Shown: positions 1 to 8,461 of the stretch, piece after piece | How the letters are laid out: each line of letters begins with the position of its first letter | Position numbering within the stretch: the stretch's first letter is position 1 | Assembly (NCBI GenBank): GCA_003242685.1 | Contig: QGVD01000008.1 | Span: forward strand, 1-64,000 | Length of the DNA stretch: 64,000 nt | From: Pseudomonadota bacterium | GTDB taxonomy: Bacteria > Pseudomonadota > Gammaproteobacteria > Steroidobacterales > Steroidobacteraceae | Direction: 5' to 3' | Translations under genes and position numbers: made by a program | The notes under the pieces: generated by a model | What the model was told of the DNA's origin: nothing | Database searches by the model: none | The model's input: the letters and a program-made list of their open reading frames with translations, nothing else

Positions 1-1613
1 GTCGTACGGTCCTGCATCAGCGATTCGAGCGCACGCTGGACGAGCAGCTCGCTCTCGGCGTCGAGGGCGCTCGTCGCCTCGTCGAGGAGCAGGATCGGCG
101 GGTTCTTGAGGATCGCGCGCGCGATCGCGATGCGCTGCCGCTGGCCGCCCGAAAGCCGCGTGCCGCGCTCGCCCAGGAAGGTGTCGTAGCCCTGGGGAAG
201 CTGGCGGATGAAGTCGTCGGCAGCCGCCGCGCGCGCCGCGGCTTCCACCTCGGCGTCGCTCGCGTCCGGTCTGCCGTAGCGGATGTTCTCGCGCGCGGTG
301 GTGCCGAACAGCACCGTTTCCTGCGGGACGAGGCCGAGGCGGCGGCGCACCTCCTGAGGCGCGACGCGGGAGATGTCGATGCCGTCGATCAGAATGCGTC
401 CGCGCTGCGGATCGTAGAAGCGCAGCAGGAGCTGGAACACGGTGCTCTTGCCCGCGCCCGACGGGCCGACGAACGCCACGGTCTCACCGGGTGCCACCTC
501 GAGCGTGAAGTCGTCGAGGGCCGACTGCTCGGGCCGTGACGGGTAGCTGAAAGAGACGTGCTCGAAGCGGATGTGTCCGCGCCCGTCGGCCGGAAGATGC
601 AGCGGGTCGGGCGGCGCCACGATGCCGGGCGATGCGTTCTGCAGCTCGACGAGCCGCTCCATCGCGCCTGCCGCGCGCTGCACTTCCGCCCACATCTCGC
701 TCAGCGACGCAGCGGAACCGCCGACGTACACCGCGTAGAGCAGGAACTGTCCGAGCTCGCCGCCCGTCATCGTGCCGGCGAGCACCGCGCGCGCACCGAC
801 CCAGAGCACCAGGGTGATCGCGCCGAAGACGAGCATGGTGGCGAGCGCGGTCAGGATCGCACGCACGCGCGTGCGGTGGATGGCGACGCGGAACGATTCC
901 TCGACGGCCTCGCGGAAGCGATCGCTGTGCAGCTCTTCCAGCGTGAACGCCTGCACGGTCTGGATGGCGCCCAGCGTCTCGCCGGCGAGACCGCTCGTGT
1001 CCGCGACCCTGTCCTGCGCGGCGCGCGACAGGCGGCGCAGCCGGCGCCCGAGCCAGATGAGCGGCACGATCACCACCGGCATGAGCAGCACGATGAGCGC
1101 CATGAGCTTCACGCTCGTGATCGCGAGCATCACCAGCGCGCCGACGAGGTTGATCGTCGAACGCAGCGTGATCGAGAGACCCACGCCGGCGATCGACTGC
1201 ACGAGCGTCGTGTCGGTCGTGAGGCGCGAGAGTACCTCGCCCGTGCGCGTGACCTCGAAGAAGGCGGGATCCATGCGGACGACGTTCCGGTACACGGCAT
1301 CCCGCACGTCGGCGACCACGCGCTCGCCGAGCCAGGTGACGAGATAGAAGCGCAGCGCGGCGAACACGCCGAACACGGCGGCGGCCGCGAGGAACACGAG
1401 GAAGTAGCGGTTGATCGTCGCGGCATTGCCCGCGGCCATGCCGCGATCGATGAGATCCCTGAGAGCGACCGGCAGCGCGAGCATCGCCGCCGACGCGATG
1501 AGCAGCGCCGCGAGCGCGGCGACGATGATGCCGCGGTACGGCCGCAGGAACGGCAGCAGCGCGCGCAGCGGCTTCAGGGATTTCGCACGCGGGCGGTCGG
1601 CGGGGTCGGACAT
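1..1613 (-). CDS. ABC exporter, fused membrane and ATP-binding domains (MsbA-like), 3' end beyond window
   Basis: This is a type IV ABC half-transporter that would work as a homodimer in the inner membrane, exporting a lipid or hydrophobic substrate; the substrate cannot be told from sequence. The visible 537 residues start at ATG 1613. A six-helix membrane domain covers about residues 20-310. The nucleotide-binding domain follows, with Walker A GPSGAGKST near residue 380, the signature LSGGQ near 488 and Walker B ILLLDEA near 507. The window edge removes the last few dozen residues, including the H-loop. The family is usually about 590 residues, so little is missing. The ParB-like gene lies upstream on the same strand. 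Confidence 0.92.
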   Translation of the reverse strand, partial: MSDPADRPRAKSLKPLRALLPFLRPYRGIIVAALAALLIASAAMLALPVALRDLIDRGMAAGNAATINRYFLVFLAAAAVFGVFAALRFYLVTWLGERVVADVRDAVYRNVVRMDPAFFEVTRTGEVLSRLTTDTTLVQSIAGVGLSITLRSTINLVGALVMLAITSVKLMALIVLLMPVVIVPLIWLGRRLRRLSRAAQDRVADTSGLAGETLGAIQTVQAFTLEELHSDRFREAVEESFRVAIHRTRVRAILTALATMLVFGAITLVLWVGARAVLAGTMTGGELGQFLLYAVYVGGSAASLSEMWAEVQRAAGAMERLVELQNASPGIVAPPDPLHLPADGRGHIRFEHVSFSYPSRPEQSALDDFTLEVAPGETVAFVGPSGAGKSTVFQLLLRFYDPQRGRILIDGIDISRVAPQEVRRRLGLVPQETVLFGTTARENIRYGRPDASDAEVEAAARAAAADDFIRQLPQGYDTFLGERGTRLSGGQRQRIAIARAILKNPPILLLDEATSALDAESELLVQRALESLMQDRT

Positions 1614-1695
1614 CGGCTGAGGTCTGAAGCTTCCCGGCAGGTGAACGGTCGAAGGGCAGGGAGTTTACGCGCTCGGAGCCGCCGGGCGGCGGCGA

Positions 1696-2712
1696 TCACT
1701 CCTGCGCGTCGGCTCCGACGGCGACCCAGGCGAGATCCGCGGGCGAGACCGAGGCGAGATCGAAAGTGCGCGCGGCCGCCGCCATGCGCGTGAGCGCCTG
1801 GCCGATCGGCATCGGGGCCTTGCTGTCGCCCTTCTTCGCCTTGTGGAAGCGCACCGGGTTGATGCGCGCGACCACGTAGTTCCGCAGATACGGCGACCTG
1901 AAGCCGCGCGCCTGGAGCGCGTCGATGATGCGCTTGACCTGCGCATCGATCTCGATGAGGCGCGCCGCGTAGCCTTCGCGCTCGCGGAGGCTGACCGGCA
2001 GCGTGCGATCGCTGAAGCGGTCGACCTTCTTCAGGAACGAGCTGTACGCGCCGCCTGCGAAGCGCGGCGACCGCTCGTACACGATGCCGAGCGTCAGGAG
2101 CTCCGCGGACTCGAACTCGGCCGCGTACTGCGACTCCTTCGCCCGGGGGTCGCGCCGCGCGAGGTTCCGCGCCATGCGGATCACCTCCAGTGCCCGGTCC
2201 CTGAGGTTGTGCGCCTTCTCGGTGTTGAGCGCCAGGATCCGGTACGCGAGCGACTCGTCGGGCGAGATGAGCGCGGTGATCTGGCGCAGTCCCAGCACCC
2301 TGGCTGCCGCGAGGCGATGCCGTCCGTTCGGCGTCCAGAGCTTCCCGTCCTCGCCGCGCACGACGATGAGCGGATCGAGAAATGCGCCCGCCTCGTCGAT
2401 TTTGGCCGCGAGCCGCTTCGCGTGCGTGGGCGAGAGATCGCGCTGAAATGGCGTCGGCTGTACCGCCGAGAGAGGGAGCGAGGCGAGCAGCAGCGGCCGT
2501 CCGCCGAGCGGCTCGCGGTATGCGCCGATCGGCGCGCCGCCTGCTTCGCGCACGAAGGACGCGAGCGCTGCGACCTCGGGCTCCTCGAGCCCGAGCGTGA
2601 CTTCCGTTGCCGCGAGCCCGCGGGCCCGCGCGCCGGGCGCGAGCTTGCCGCGTGCGCGCTTTCGCGCCGCGGAGGCTTTCGCAGGGGAGGTGCCGCGCTT
2701 GCGAGCTGCCAT
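1696..2712 (-). CDS. orphan ParB N-terminal domain protein
   Basis: A 338-residue protein with a ParB/Srx-type N-terminal domain. After a basic Ala/Lys/Arg-rich tail of about 40 residues comes the core strand-helix segment, including IVVRGEDGK and the GRHRLAAARVLG motif that matches the conserved GxxRxxAA CTP-binding box of ParB-N proteins. No clear ParB helix-turn-helix follows; the C-terminal half is helical and charged. No ParA partner or parS-like array is beside it, so a role in chromosome partitioning is not supported by context. It could be a regulator or an effector using the ParB-N fold. The start at ATG 2712 removes a long upstream extension that would overlap the divergent MATE gene. 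Confidence 0.82.
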   Translation of the reverse strand: MAARKRGTSPAKASAARKRARGKLAPGARARGLAATEVTLGLEEPEVAALASFVREAGGAPIGAYREPLGGRPLLLASLPLSAVQPTPFQRDLSPTHAKRLAAKIDEAGAFLDPLIVVRGEDGKLWTPNGRHRLAAARVLGLRQITALISPDESLAYRILALNTEKAHNLRDRALEVIRMARNLARRDPRAKESQYAAEFESAELLTLGIVYERSPRFAGGAYSSFLKKVDRFSDRTLPVSLREREGYAARLIEIDAQVKRIIDALQARGFRSPYLRNYVVARINPVRFHKAKKGDSKAPMPIGQALTRMAAAARTFDLASVSPADLAWVAVGADAQE

Positions 2713-2824
2713 TGTCCGGGTACAGTGCCCCGATCGGCTCTCCGCGTAAAGTCCGGCGCGCCTCTTCGAGCGTGCCATCGCACCGTGCGCGCCCGACCAT
2801 CGCATCCCTGCCGAAGCTCGAGCG

Positions 2825-4261
2825 ATGAACCAGCAGCGTGAGTCACGGAGCGCTGCGGCAGCGCTGCCTGCCCGGCGCATCGACGCCCACGGCCGTGCGC
2901 ACGTCGATATGCGCGCGGTGCTCGCGCTCGCCCTGCCGCTCGTCGCGAACAGCGCCGTGCAGGTCGTGCTGAATCTGACGGACGTGTGGTTCATCGGGCG
3001 CATCTCGACGGAAGCGCTCGCGGCGGTCGGCGCGGTGCACTGGCTGGTCATCGTCGCCGGGCTCCTCCTGAGCGGCGTCGGCATGGCCGTGCAGACACTT
3101 GCCGCGCAGGCGCACGGGGCGCGGCGCTACGTGCGCGCAGCGCAGGCGGTGTGGACCGCGATGTGGGGTGTGCTGTTCACGACGCCGCTCTTTCTCGCCG
3201 TTGCCTTCTCGGGTTCCCTCATCCTCGCGCCCTTCGGCGTCGATCCGCAGATCCAGAGGCTTGCGGTCGAGTACTGGTTCCCGCGTCTTGCCGGCGGACC
3301 GTTCGGCGCGGCCGTGTGGGCGATGCTCGGCTTCTTCAACGGCATTGGGCGTCCGCGGATTTCGCTCACCGTCTCGGCGGTCATCGCGCTCTCGAACGCC
3401 GTGCTCAACGAGATCTTCATCTTCCGCCTGGACCTCGGAGTTGCAGGCGCGGCGTGGGCGACCACGACGGCGCAGGCGATCGGGCTCGCGCTCGCGTTCG
3501 CGATCTTCCTGCGCGCGCCGGTGCGCCGTGTCTATCGGTCCCATCTCACGTGGAGACTGCACGGCGGCCGGCTGTGGCGGCAGGTCCGCCTCGGCGTGCC
3601 GATGGGCCTCCTGTACGCGGGCGACCTCATCGGCATCTCGATCTTCCAGATCATGCAGGTGCGGCTCGGCGCGGCCGACGGCGCGGCAACCCAGCTCGTC
3701 ATGATGCTGACCTCGCTCGCCTACATGCCCGGCATGGGCATCGCGCTCGCGGGCACGACGCTCGTGGGGCAGTCGATCGGTGCCGGCGATCGCCGCTGGG
3801 CGATGCGCGTCGGCAACCATGTGATCGCGCTCGCCGCAGTGGTGATGGGCGGCATAGGCCTGCTGCTCGCGCTCGCGGGTCCCTGGCTCCTGCCGGTGTT
3901 CCTGGCGGCCGACGATGCGCAGGGTGCCGCGGCGCTCGCAGTCGGCACGCGGATCCTGTGGCTCGCCGCGGCCTACCAGTTCTTCGACGGCCTCAATCTG
4001 GGCAGCGGTCTGTGCCTGCGCGGTGCGGGCGACGCCACCGTGCCGGCCGTGCTCGTCCTCGTGCTCTCGTGGGCGTTCTTCGTGCCGCTCGCCCATTCGC
4101 TCACCTTCGCGCCGGGCCAGGGCTGGTTCGACATCCTTCCGCAGGCCGGCTGGGGCGCCGTCGGCGGCTGGACGGCGGTCGTCGTCTACGTGCTGCTGGT
4201 CGGCATCACGCTGTTCCTGCGCTGGCGGTCGGGGGCGTGGCAGAGGATCACTCTCGGGTGA
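2825..4261 (+). CDS. MATE family multidrug/Na+ antiporter
   Basis: A 478-residue polytopic inner-membrane protein with two MatE repeats, about residues 40-200 and 260-420, giving the usual 12 helices. The first repeat opens with a typical LALPLVANSAVQ helix and DVWFIGR loop. MATE proteins exchange Na+ or H+ for cationic drugs or metabolites. Substrate specificity is not predictable here. The hydrophilic first 30 residues are longer than in NorM. The gene is divergent from the ParB-like gene, with about 110 bases between the two starts, and cstA follows on the same strand after 113 bases. Confidence 0.95.
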   Translation: MNQQRESRSAAAALPARRIDAHGRAHVDMRAVLALALPLVANSAVQVVLNLTDVWFIGRISTEALAAVGAVHWLVIVAGLLLSGVGMAVQTLAAQAHGARRYVRAAQAVWTAMWGVLFTTPLFLAVAFSGSLILAPFGVDPQIQRLAVEYWFPRLAGGPFGAAVWAMLGFFNGIGRPRISLTVSAVIALSNAVLNEIFIFRLDLGVAGAAWATTTAQAIGLALAFAIFLRAPVRRVYRSHLTWRLHGGRLWRQVRLGVPMGLLYAGDLIGISIFQIMQVRLGAADGAATQLVMMLTSLAYMPGMGIALAGTTLVGQSIGAGDRRWAMRVGNHVIALAAVVMGGIGLLLALAGPWLLPVFLAADDAQGAAALAVGTRILWLAAAYQFFDGLNLGSGLCLRGAGDATVPAVLVLVLSWAFFVPLAHSLTFAPGQGWFDILPQAGWGAVGGWTAVVVYVLLVGITLFLRWRSGAWQRITLG

Positions 4262-4374
4262 CGGCGTCCCGGCTGGATATCGGCACGCGGGCTGGGTAAT
4301 CATTGCGGCTTCCGGCGCAGTCGAGAATCCGTTCGCCCGCCGTCGTGGCTTCGGACAAGGGGGGAGTGCCGCGC

Positions 4375-6444
4375 GTGAAACGTCTGCTGTGGATTGCCGT
4401 TGCCGTTCTCGGAGCCTTCGCCGTCGCCGGCATCGCCCTCAACCGGGGCGAGACGATCAACGCCATCTGGATCATCACGGCAGCCGTCTGCATCTACGCG
4501 ATCGGCTACCGCTTCTATGCCGCCTGGATCATGGCGCGCGTCATGTCGATGGACCCGACGCGCGCGACACCCGCCGAGCGGCTCAACAACGGACGTGACT
4601 TCGTTCCCACCAACCGCTGGGTCGTCTTCGGACATCACTTCGCCGCGATCGCGGGCCCGGGCCCTCTGGTAGGTCCCACGCTCGCCGCGCAGTTCGGGTA
4701 CCTGCCTGGCACGCTGTGGATTCTCATCGGCGCCGTGCTCGGCGGCTGCGTGCAGGACATGGTCATCCTGATGCTCTCCACGCGCCGCGACGGCCGCAGC
4801 CTCGGTCAGATGGCGCGCGAGGAGCTCGGCCCCGTGGGCGGCATCGCGGCGCTGGTCGGCACGCTCATGATCATGATCATCCTGATCGCCGTGCTCGGCC
4901 TCGTGGTGGTCAACGCCATGCGCCACAGCCCGTGGGCGACCTCCACTGTGTTCGCCACGATTCCGATCGCGATCCTGATCGGCCTCTACCTGCGCAACTG
5001 GCGTCCCGGCCGCGTCCTCGAGGCTTCGGCCATCGGTATCTCGCTGCTGCTCTTCGCCGTGCTGGCGGGCGGCTGGGTGGACCACAGCGAGACGCTGCGC
5101 GGCTACTTCGATCTCGACGGACCGTCGCTCGCGGGTTTCGTCATCGGTTACGGCTGGGTGGCGGCGATCCTGCCCGTGTGGCTGCTGCTCGCACCGCGCG
5201 ACTATCTCTCGACCTTCCTCAAGCTCGGTGTCGTCGTGCTGCTCGCGGTAGCCATCGTCATCATGGCGCCGGAGCTCAAGATGCCGGCGGTGACGCAGTT
5301 CATCGACGGAACGGGCCCGGTCTTCTCGGGCAAGCTGTTCCCCTTCGTCTTCATCACGATCGCCTGCGGCGCGATCTCGGGCTTCCACTCGCTCATCTCG
5401 AGCGGCACGACGCCGAAGCTGATCGCGAACGAAGCCGACATCCGCATGACCGGCTACGGCAGCATGGCGCTCGAGTCCTTCGTCGCGATCATGGCGATGA
5501 TCGCTGCGACCCTGCTCGAGCCGGGCGTGTACTTCGCCATCAATACGGGTGCCGGCGTGGTCGGCAGCACGCCGGAGCAAGCCGTCGCGACGATCACGAG
5601 CTGGGGCTTCCCGGTCACCGTCGAGCAGATGCAGCAGCTTGCACGTGACATGGGCGAAGCCACGCTCTTCCACCGTACCGGAGGCGCGCCGTCGCTCGCG
5701 GTCGGCATGGCGAGCATCTTCGGCTCAGCCTTCGGTCAGGGTCTGCTCAGCGTCTGGTACCACTTCGCCATCATGTTCGAGGCGGTGTTCATCCTCACGA
5801 CGATCGACGCGGGCACGCGCGTCGGCCGCTTCATGCTGCAGGATGCGCTGAGCCACGTGTGGAAGCCGATGGGCCGCACGTCCTGGTATCCCTCGGTGCT
5901 CATCGCGAGCACGCTGGTCGTCGCCGGCTGGGGTTACTTCCTGTACATCGGCGTCATCGATCCGAACGGCGGCGTGAACATCCTGTGGCCGCTCTTCGGC
6001 ATCGCCAATCAGATGCTCGCGGCGATCGCGCTGTCCGTCGCGACGGGCATCATCGTGAAGTCGGGCAAGGCGAAGTATGCGTGGGTGACGGGTCTGCCGC
6101 TCACGTGGCTCGCCATCGTCTGCACGACGGCGGCCTTCCAGAAGGTGTTCAGCTCCGACCCGCGCCTCGGCTTCTTCGCGGGCGCGAGGAATCTGGCGGA
6201 ACGGCTCGCCGCCGGAACGCTGCCGCCGGAGCAGGCCGCCATCGCTCCGCAGCTCATCTTCAATCAGCAGCTCGACGGATGGCTCACGGTGCTGTTCACC
6301 GTGCTGCTCTGGATCGTGATTCTCGACATGCTGCGGGTTTCCATCCGCAGCGTGCGCGGGCTGCCCGTGCTCAGGGGCTGCGAGGCGCCGTACGTGCCCA
6401 CGCGCCTGAACCGCATCACCGCTGCCCAGGAGAGCGGGGCATGA
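4375..6444 (+). CDS. cstA: carbon starvation protein CstA family transporter
   Basis: A 689-residue inner-membrane protein of the CstA/BtsT family, which takes up peptides or pyruvate during carbon limitation. Many hydrophobic helices and family-typical segments are visible, such as NNGRDFVPT, GHHFAAIAGPGPLVGP and the ISSGTTPK loop. I prefer the GTG start at 4375 because a strong AAGGGGGGA ribosome site ends about 8 bases upstream and the protein then begins MKRLLWIAV, as relatives do. An in-frame TTG at 4303 is less likely. It overlaps the YjiX-family gene by ATGA, the usual cstA-yjiX (ybdD) pairing. Confidence 0.95.
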   Translation: MKRLLWIAVAVLGAFAVAGIALNRGETINAIWIITAAVCIYAIGYRFYAAWIMARVMSMDPTRATPAERLNNGRDFVPTNRWVVFGHHFAAIAGPGPLVGPTLAAQFGYLPGTLWILIGAVLGGCVQDMVILMLSTRRDGRSLGQMAREELGPVGGIAALVGTLMIMIILIAVLGLVVVNAMRHSPWATSTVFATIPIAILIGLYLRNWRPGRVLEASAIGISLLLFAVLAGGWVDHSETLRGYFDLDGPSLAGFVIGYGWVAAILPVWLLLAPRDYLSTFLKLGVVVLLAVAIVIMAPELKMPAVTQFIDGTGPVFSGKLFPFVFITIACGAISGFHSLISSGTTPKLIANEADIRMTGYGSMALESFVAIMAMIAATLLEPGVYFAINTGAGVVGSTPEQAVATITSWGFPVTVEQMQQLARDMGEATLFHRTGGAPSLAVGMASIFGSAFGQGLLSVWYHFAIMFEAVFILTTIDAGTRVGRFMLQDALSHVWKPMGRTSWYPSVLIASTLVVAGWGYFLYIGVIDPNGGVNILWPLFGIANQMLAAIALSVATGIIVKSGKAKYAWVTGLPLTWLAIVCTTAAFQKVFSSDPRLGFFAGARNLAERLAAGTLPPEQAAIAPQLIFNQQLDGWLTVLFTVLLWIVILDMLRVSIRSVRGLPVLRGCEAPYVPTRLNRITAAQESGA

Positions 6445-6626
6445 TCCTCGTCGAAAGGCTGCGGACCGCCTGGCAGCTCCTCCGCTGCGCGACCGGCGAC
6501 GACGCGTACGAGCGCTATCTCGAGCATCATCGCCGCACGCATCCCGACCGGCCGCCGCTCTCGCGCCGCGAGTTCTTCATCGAGGAGCAGCGGCGCAAGT
6601 GGAGCGGCGTCAACCGCTGCTGCTGA
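6441..6626 (+). CDS. YbdD/YjiX family small protein, CstA partner
   Basis: A 61-residue protein of the DUF466 family. Members sit directly after cstA/btsT genes and are required for, or modulate, the transporter in enterobacteria. Visible features are the N-terminal amphipathic helix with WQLLRCATGDDAYERYL, a HHRRTHPDRPPLSRREFF segment typical of the family, and a Cys-Cys C-terminus. Its ATG overlaps the cstA stop by four bases, so translation is probably coupled. It is cytoplasmic or membrane-peripheral, with no signal peptide. Confidence 0.92.
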   Translation: MILVERLRTAWQLLRCATGDDAYERYLEHHRRTHPDRPPLSRREFFIEEQRRKWSGVNRCC

Positions 6627-6632
6627 GCTCCT

Positions 6633-7322
6633 TCACCTGCGACCTTCTTCCCCGTTCTCCGGGGAAGGGGGTGCCTGCACGGCAGGCGACGCCGTGAGGG
6701 GCACGAGCCCCAGCCGCGTGGCGATGTGAATGAGCTGCGCGCTCGTCGTTGCGCCGAGCTTCTGCTTGATCGTGGACTGGTGATTCGCGACGGTCTTCTG
6801 CGTGAGGCCGAGCTGACGCGCGATGTCCGCGACGGCGTAGCCCTGCACCAGGAGCTTCAGGACTTCGAACTCACGCGCGGTGAGCGCACCGTGCGCGACC
6901 TCGGTTGCGGCTTCCAGCGTGTGAGCGACGTCGTCGCTCAGGAACCGCCGGCCGGAGGCGACGGCGTCGACCGCCGCGACCAGCACGTGCGGCGCGCTCG
7001 ACTTGGTGAGATACCCCGCGGCGCCGGCATCGAGCGCGCGGCGCACGAATATCGCGTCCTCGTACATGCTGAAGATGAGCACGCGCGCTTCCGGACGGCG
7101 TGCGAGGATGCGGCGCATGCCCTCGATGCCGCTCACGCCGGGCAGCGCGAGGTCCATCACGACGACGTCGGGCTCGAGCGCGCAGAACCTCTGGTACGCA
7201 TCCGCGGCGTTCGCCGCTTCGCCCACCACGCGGATCCGTCCGCTCTCCTCGAGCAGGCGCCTGTAGCCCTCGCGCACGACCGCGTGATCGTCGACGAGCA
7301 GTACGGTGATCGGGTAGTTCAT
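6633..7322 (-). CDS. NarL/FixJ-type response regulator
   Basis: A 229-residue two-component regulator. The receiver has acidic pair Asp11-Asp12, phospho-acceptor Asp57 in VVVMDLALP and Lys107 in GYLTKSS. A LuxR-type helix-turn-helix sits around residues 150-210 (LTAREFEVLKLL, then QKTVANHQSTI). Start ATG 7322 overlaps the kinase stop by four bases, so kinase and regulator form one transcript. The last 16 residues are Pro/Glu/Gly-rich and are encoded by a palindromic segment. It converges with the cstA operon across a 6-base gap. The divergent TonB receptor upstream of the kinase is the most obvious candidate target, which is inference. Confidence 0.95.
   Translation of the reverse strand: MNYPITVLLVDDHAVVREGYRRLLEESGRIRVVGEAANAADAYQRFCALEPDVVVMDLALPGVSGIEGMRRILARRPEARVLIFSMYEDAIFVRRALDAGAAGYLTKSSAPHVLVAAVDAVASGRRFLSDDVAHTLEAATEVAHGALTAREFEVLKLLVQGYAVADIARQLGLTQKTVANHQSTIKQKLGATTSAQLIHIATRLGLVPLTASPAVQAPPSPENGEEGRR
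6643..6671 (+). terminator. stem-loop after yjiX, inside the 3' end of the convergent regulator gene
   Basis: CTTCCCC at 6647-6653 pairs with GGGGAAG at 6661-6667 around a 7-base loop, and read as plus-strand RNA the stem extends by two G-U and two G-C pairs. It lies 17 bases after the yjiX stop and could end the cstA-yjiX message, but no U-run follows. It also resembles the palindromic repeats often found at gene ends in GC-rich gammaproteobacteria. Confidence 0.35.
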
Positions 7323-8308
7323 TGCGCGGCCGTCTGCGTATCCGTGCACACGGGAACGATCGCGCGGACGGTGAATCCCTGCCCGGGACGCGATTCGATG
7401 TGGAAGCGTCCGCCGAGCGCCTCGACGCGCTCGCGCATGCCGATCAGCCCGACACCGCGGCCGCGCGCGGCCGGATCCGCTCCCCGTCCGTCGTCGGAAA
7501 TCTCGACGACGATCGCATCGCGCTCCAACGCGTCGGTCGTGTCGCGGACGACGCGCAGGTCGACCCGCTGCGCGCCGGAATGCCGCGCGACGTTCGTGAG
7601 GCCTTCCTGCAGCAGGCGATAGATCGTGAGGTCGAGCTGCTCGCCGAGACCGTCGAGATCACCTTCGAGCCTCACGTCGAGCCGGATCTCCGGCAGGCGC
7701 GACCGCCAGTTCTCCAGGAAATGCTCGAGCGCAGCGCGCAGGCCGAGCTCGTCGAGTCCCGTCGGCCGGAGCTGTCCGATGAGATCGCGCACGATGGCGT
7801 GCAGATGATCGGTGTGCTCGACGATCGAAGCCGCGGCGCGCGGAATCGGGGACGAGGCATCTTCCTGCGCCAAACGGCGCTGGATGGCGACCGCATCCAT
7901 CTTGATGGCGTTGAGGTACTGCCCGAGCTCGTCGTGCATCTCACGTGCGAGCCGCTTGCGCTCGGCCTCCTGCAGCTGCATGAACTGCCGTGCGAGGCGC
8001 CTGTTCTCGAGAAGCGTCGCCGCGAGGTGTGCTTCCGCGGCGCGTCGGCGTGCGATCTCGGACACCGCCTCGCGATAGCGCCGCCAGGCGAACCACGCGA
8101 GCGACGCCGAGAGCACGACGAGCACGGCCGGCAGCTCGTCGATCTGCAGGTGCTCCCAGCGGCGCGTTCCCGCGAAGATCCGCTCGTTGATCTCCAGGCT
8201 CGCTCCGATCAGTGCGGCCAGCACGGTAAGGAGCACGACGATGACGATGTCGCGGCGGTGCGTACCGCCCGTACCCGGCTCGGCGAGGATGGTCCTGTCT
8301 CGGCTCAT
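7319..8308 (-). CDS. NarX/DegS-type sensor histidine kinase
   Basis: A 329-residue membrane kinase. Two predicted helices (about residues 21-40 and 60-76) enclose a short outside loop of under 20 residues, so it probably senses within the membrane or cytoplasm. A coiled coil leads to a HisKA_3 domain with His125 in AREMHDELGQ. The HATPase domain has the N-box QEGLTNVARHS (about 235-244) and DDGRG (272-276). It is upstream of, and translationally coupled to, the NarL-type regulator. Start ATG 8308 gives a short basic N-terminus before the first helix; a longer in-frame extension to 8473 would run into the divergent receptor gene. Confidence 0.94.
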   Translation of the reverse strand: MSRDRTILAEPGTGGTHRRDIVIVVLLTVLAALIGASLEINERIFAGTRRWEHLQIDELPAVLVVLSASLAWFAWRRYREAVSEIARRRAAEAHLAATLLENRRLARQFMQLQEAERKRLAREMHDELGQYLNAIKMDAVAIQRRLAQEDASSPIPRAAASIVEHTDHLHAIVRDLIGQLRPTGLDELGLRAALEHFLENWRSRLPEIRLDVRLEGDLDGLGEQLDLTIYRLLQEGLTNVARHSGAQRVDLRVVRDTTDALERDAIVVEISDDGRGADPAARGRGVGLIGMRERVEALGGRFHIESRPGQGFTVRAIVPVCTDTQTAAQ

Positions 8309-8461
8309 GGGCTTCTCGTTCACGGGCGTCGCTGCGGTGCGAAGCAGCGTGCCGGCACGGACGAAATCGGGAAAAACTCCCTGTCCAGCGTGACCGCTGC
8401 CGTGAAATTCTAGTCGGTCACAGGATCCAGTGCCCGACGATAAGCATTGAAGGGGAACTCC

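Noticed and set aside
8309..8461. TTGC-N6-GCAA operator or Fur box before the 8462 receptor
   Set aside because: Neither motif is present in the 153 bases, so this receptor is not placed in either predicted regulon.
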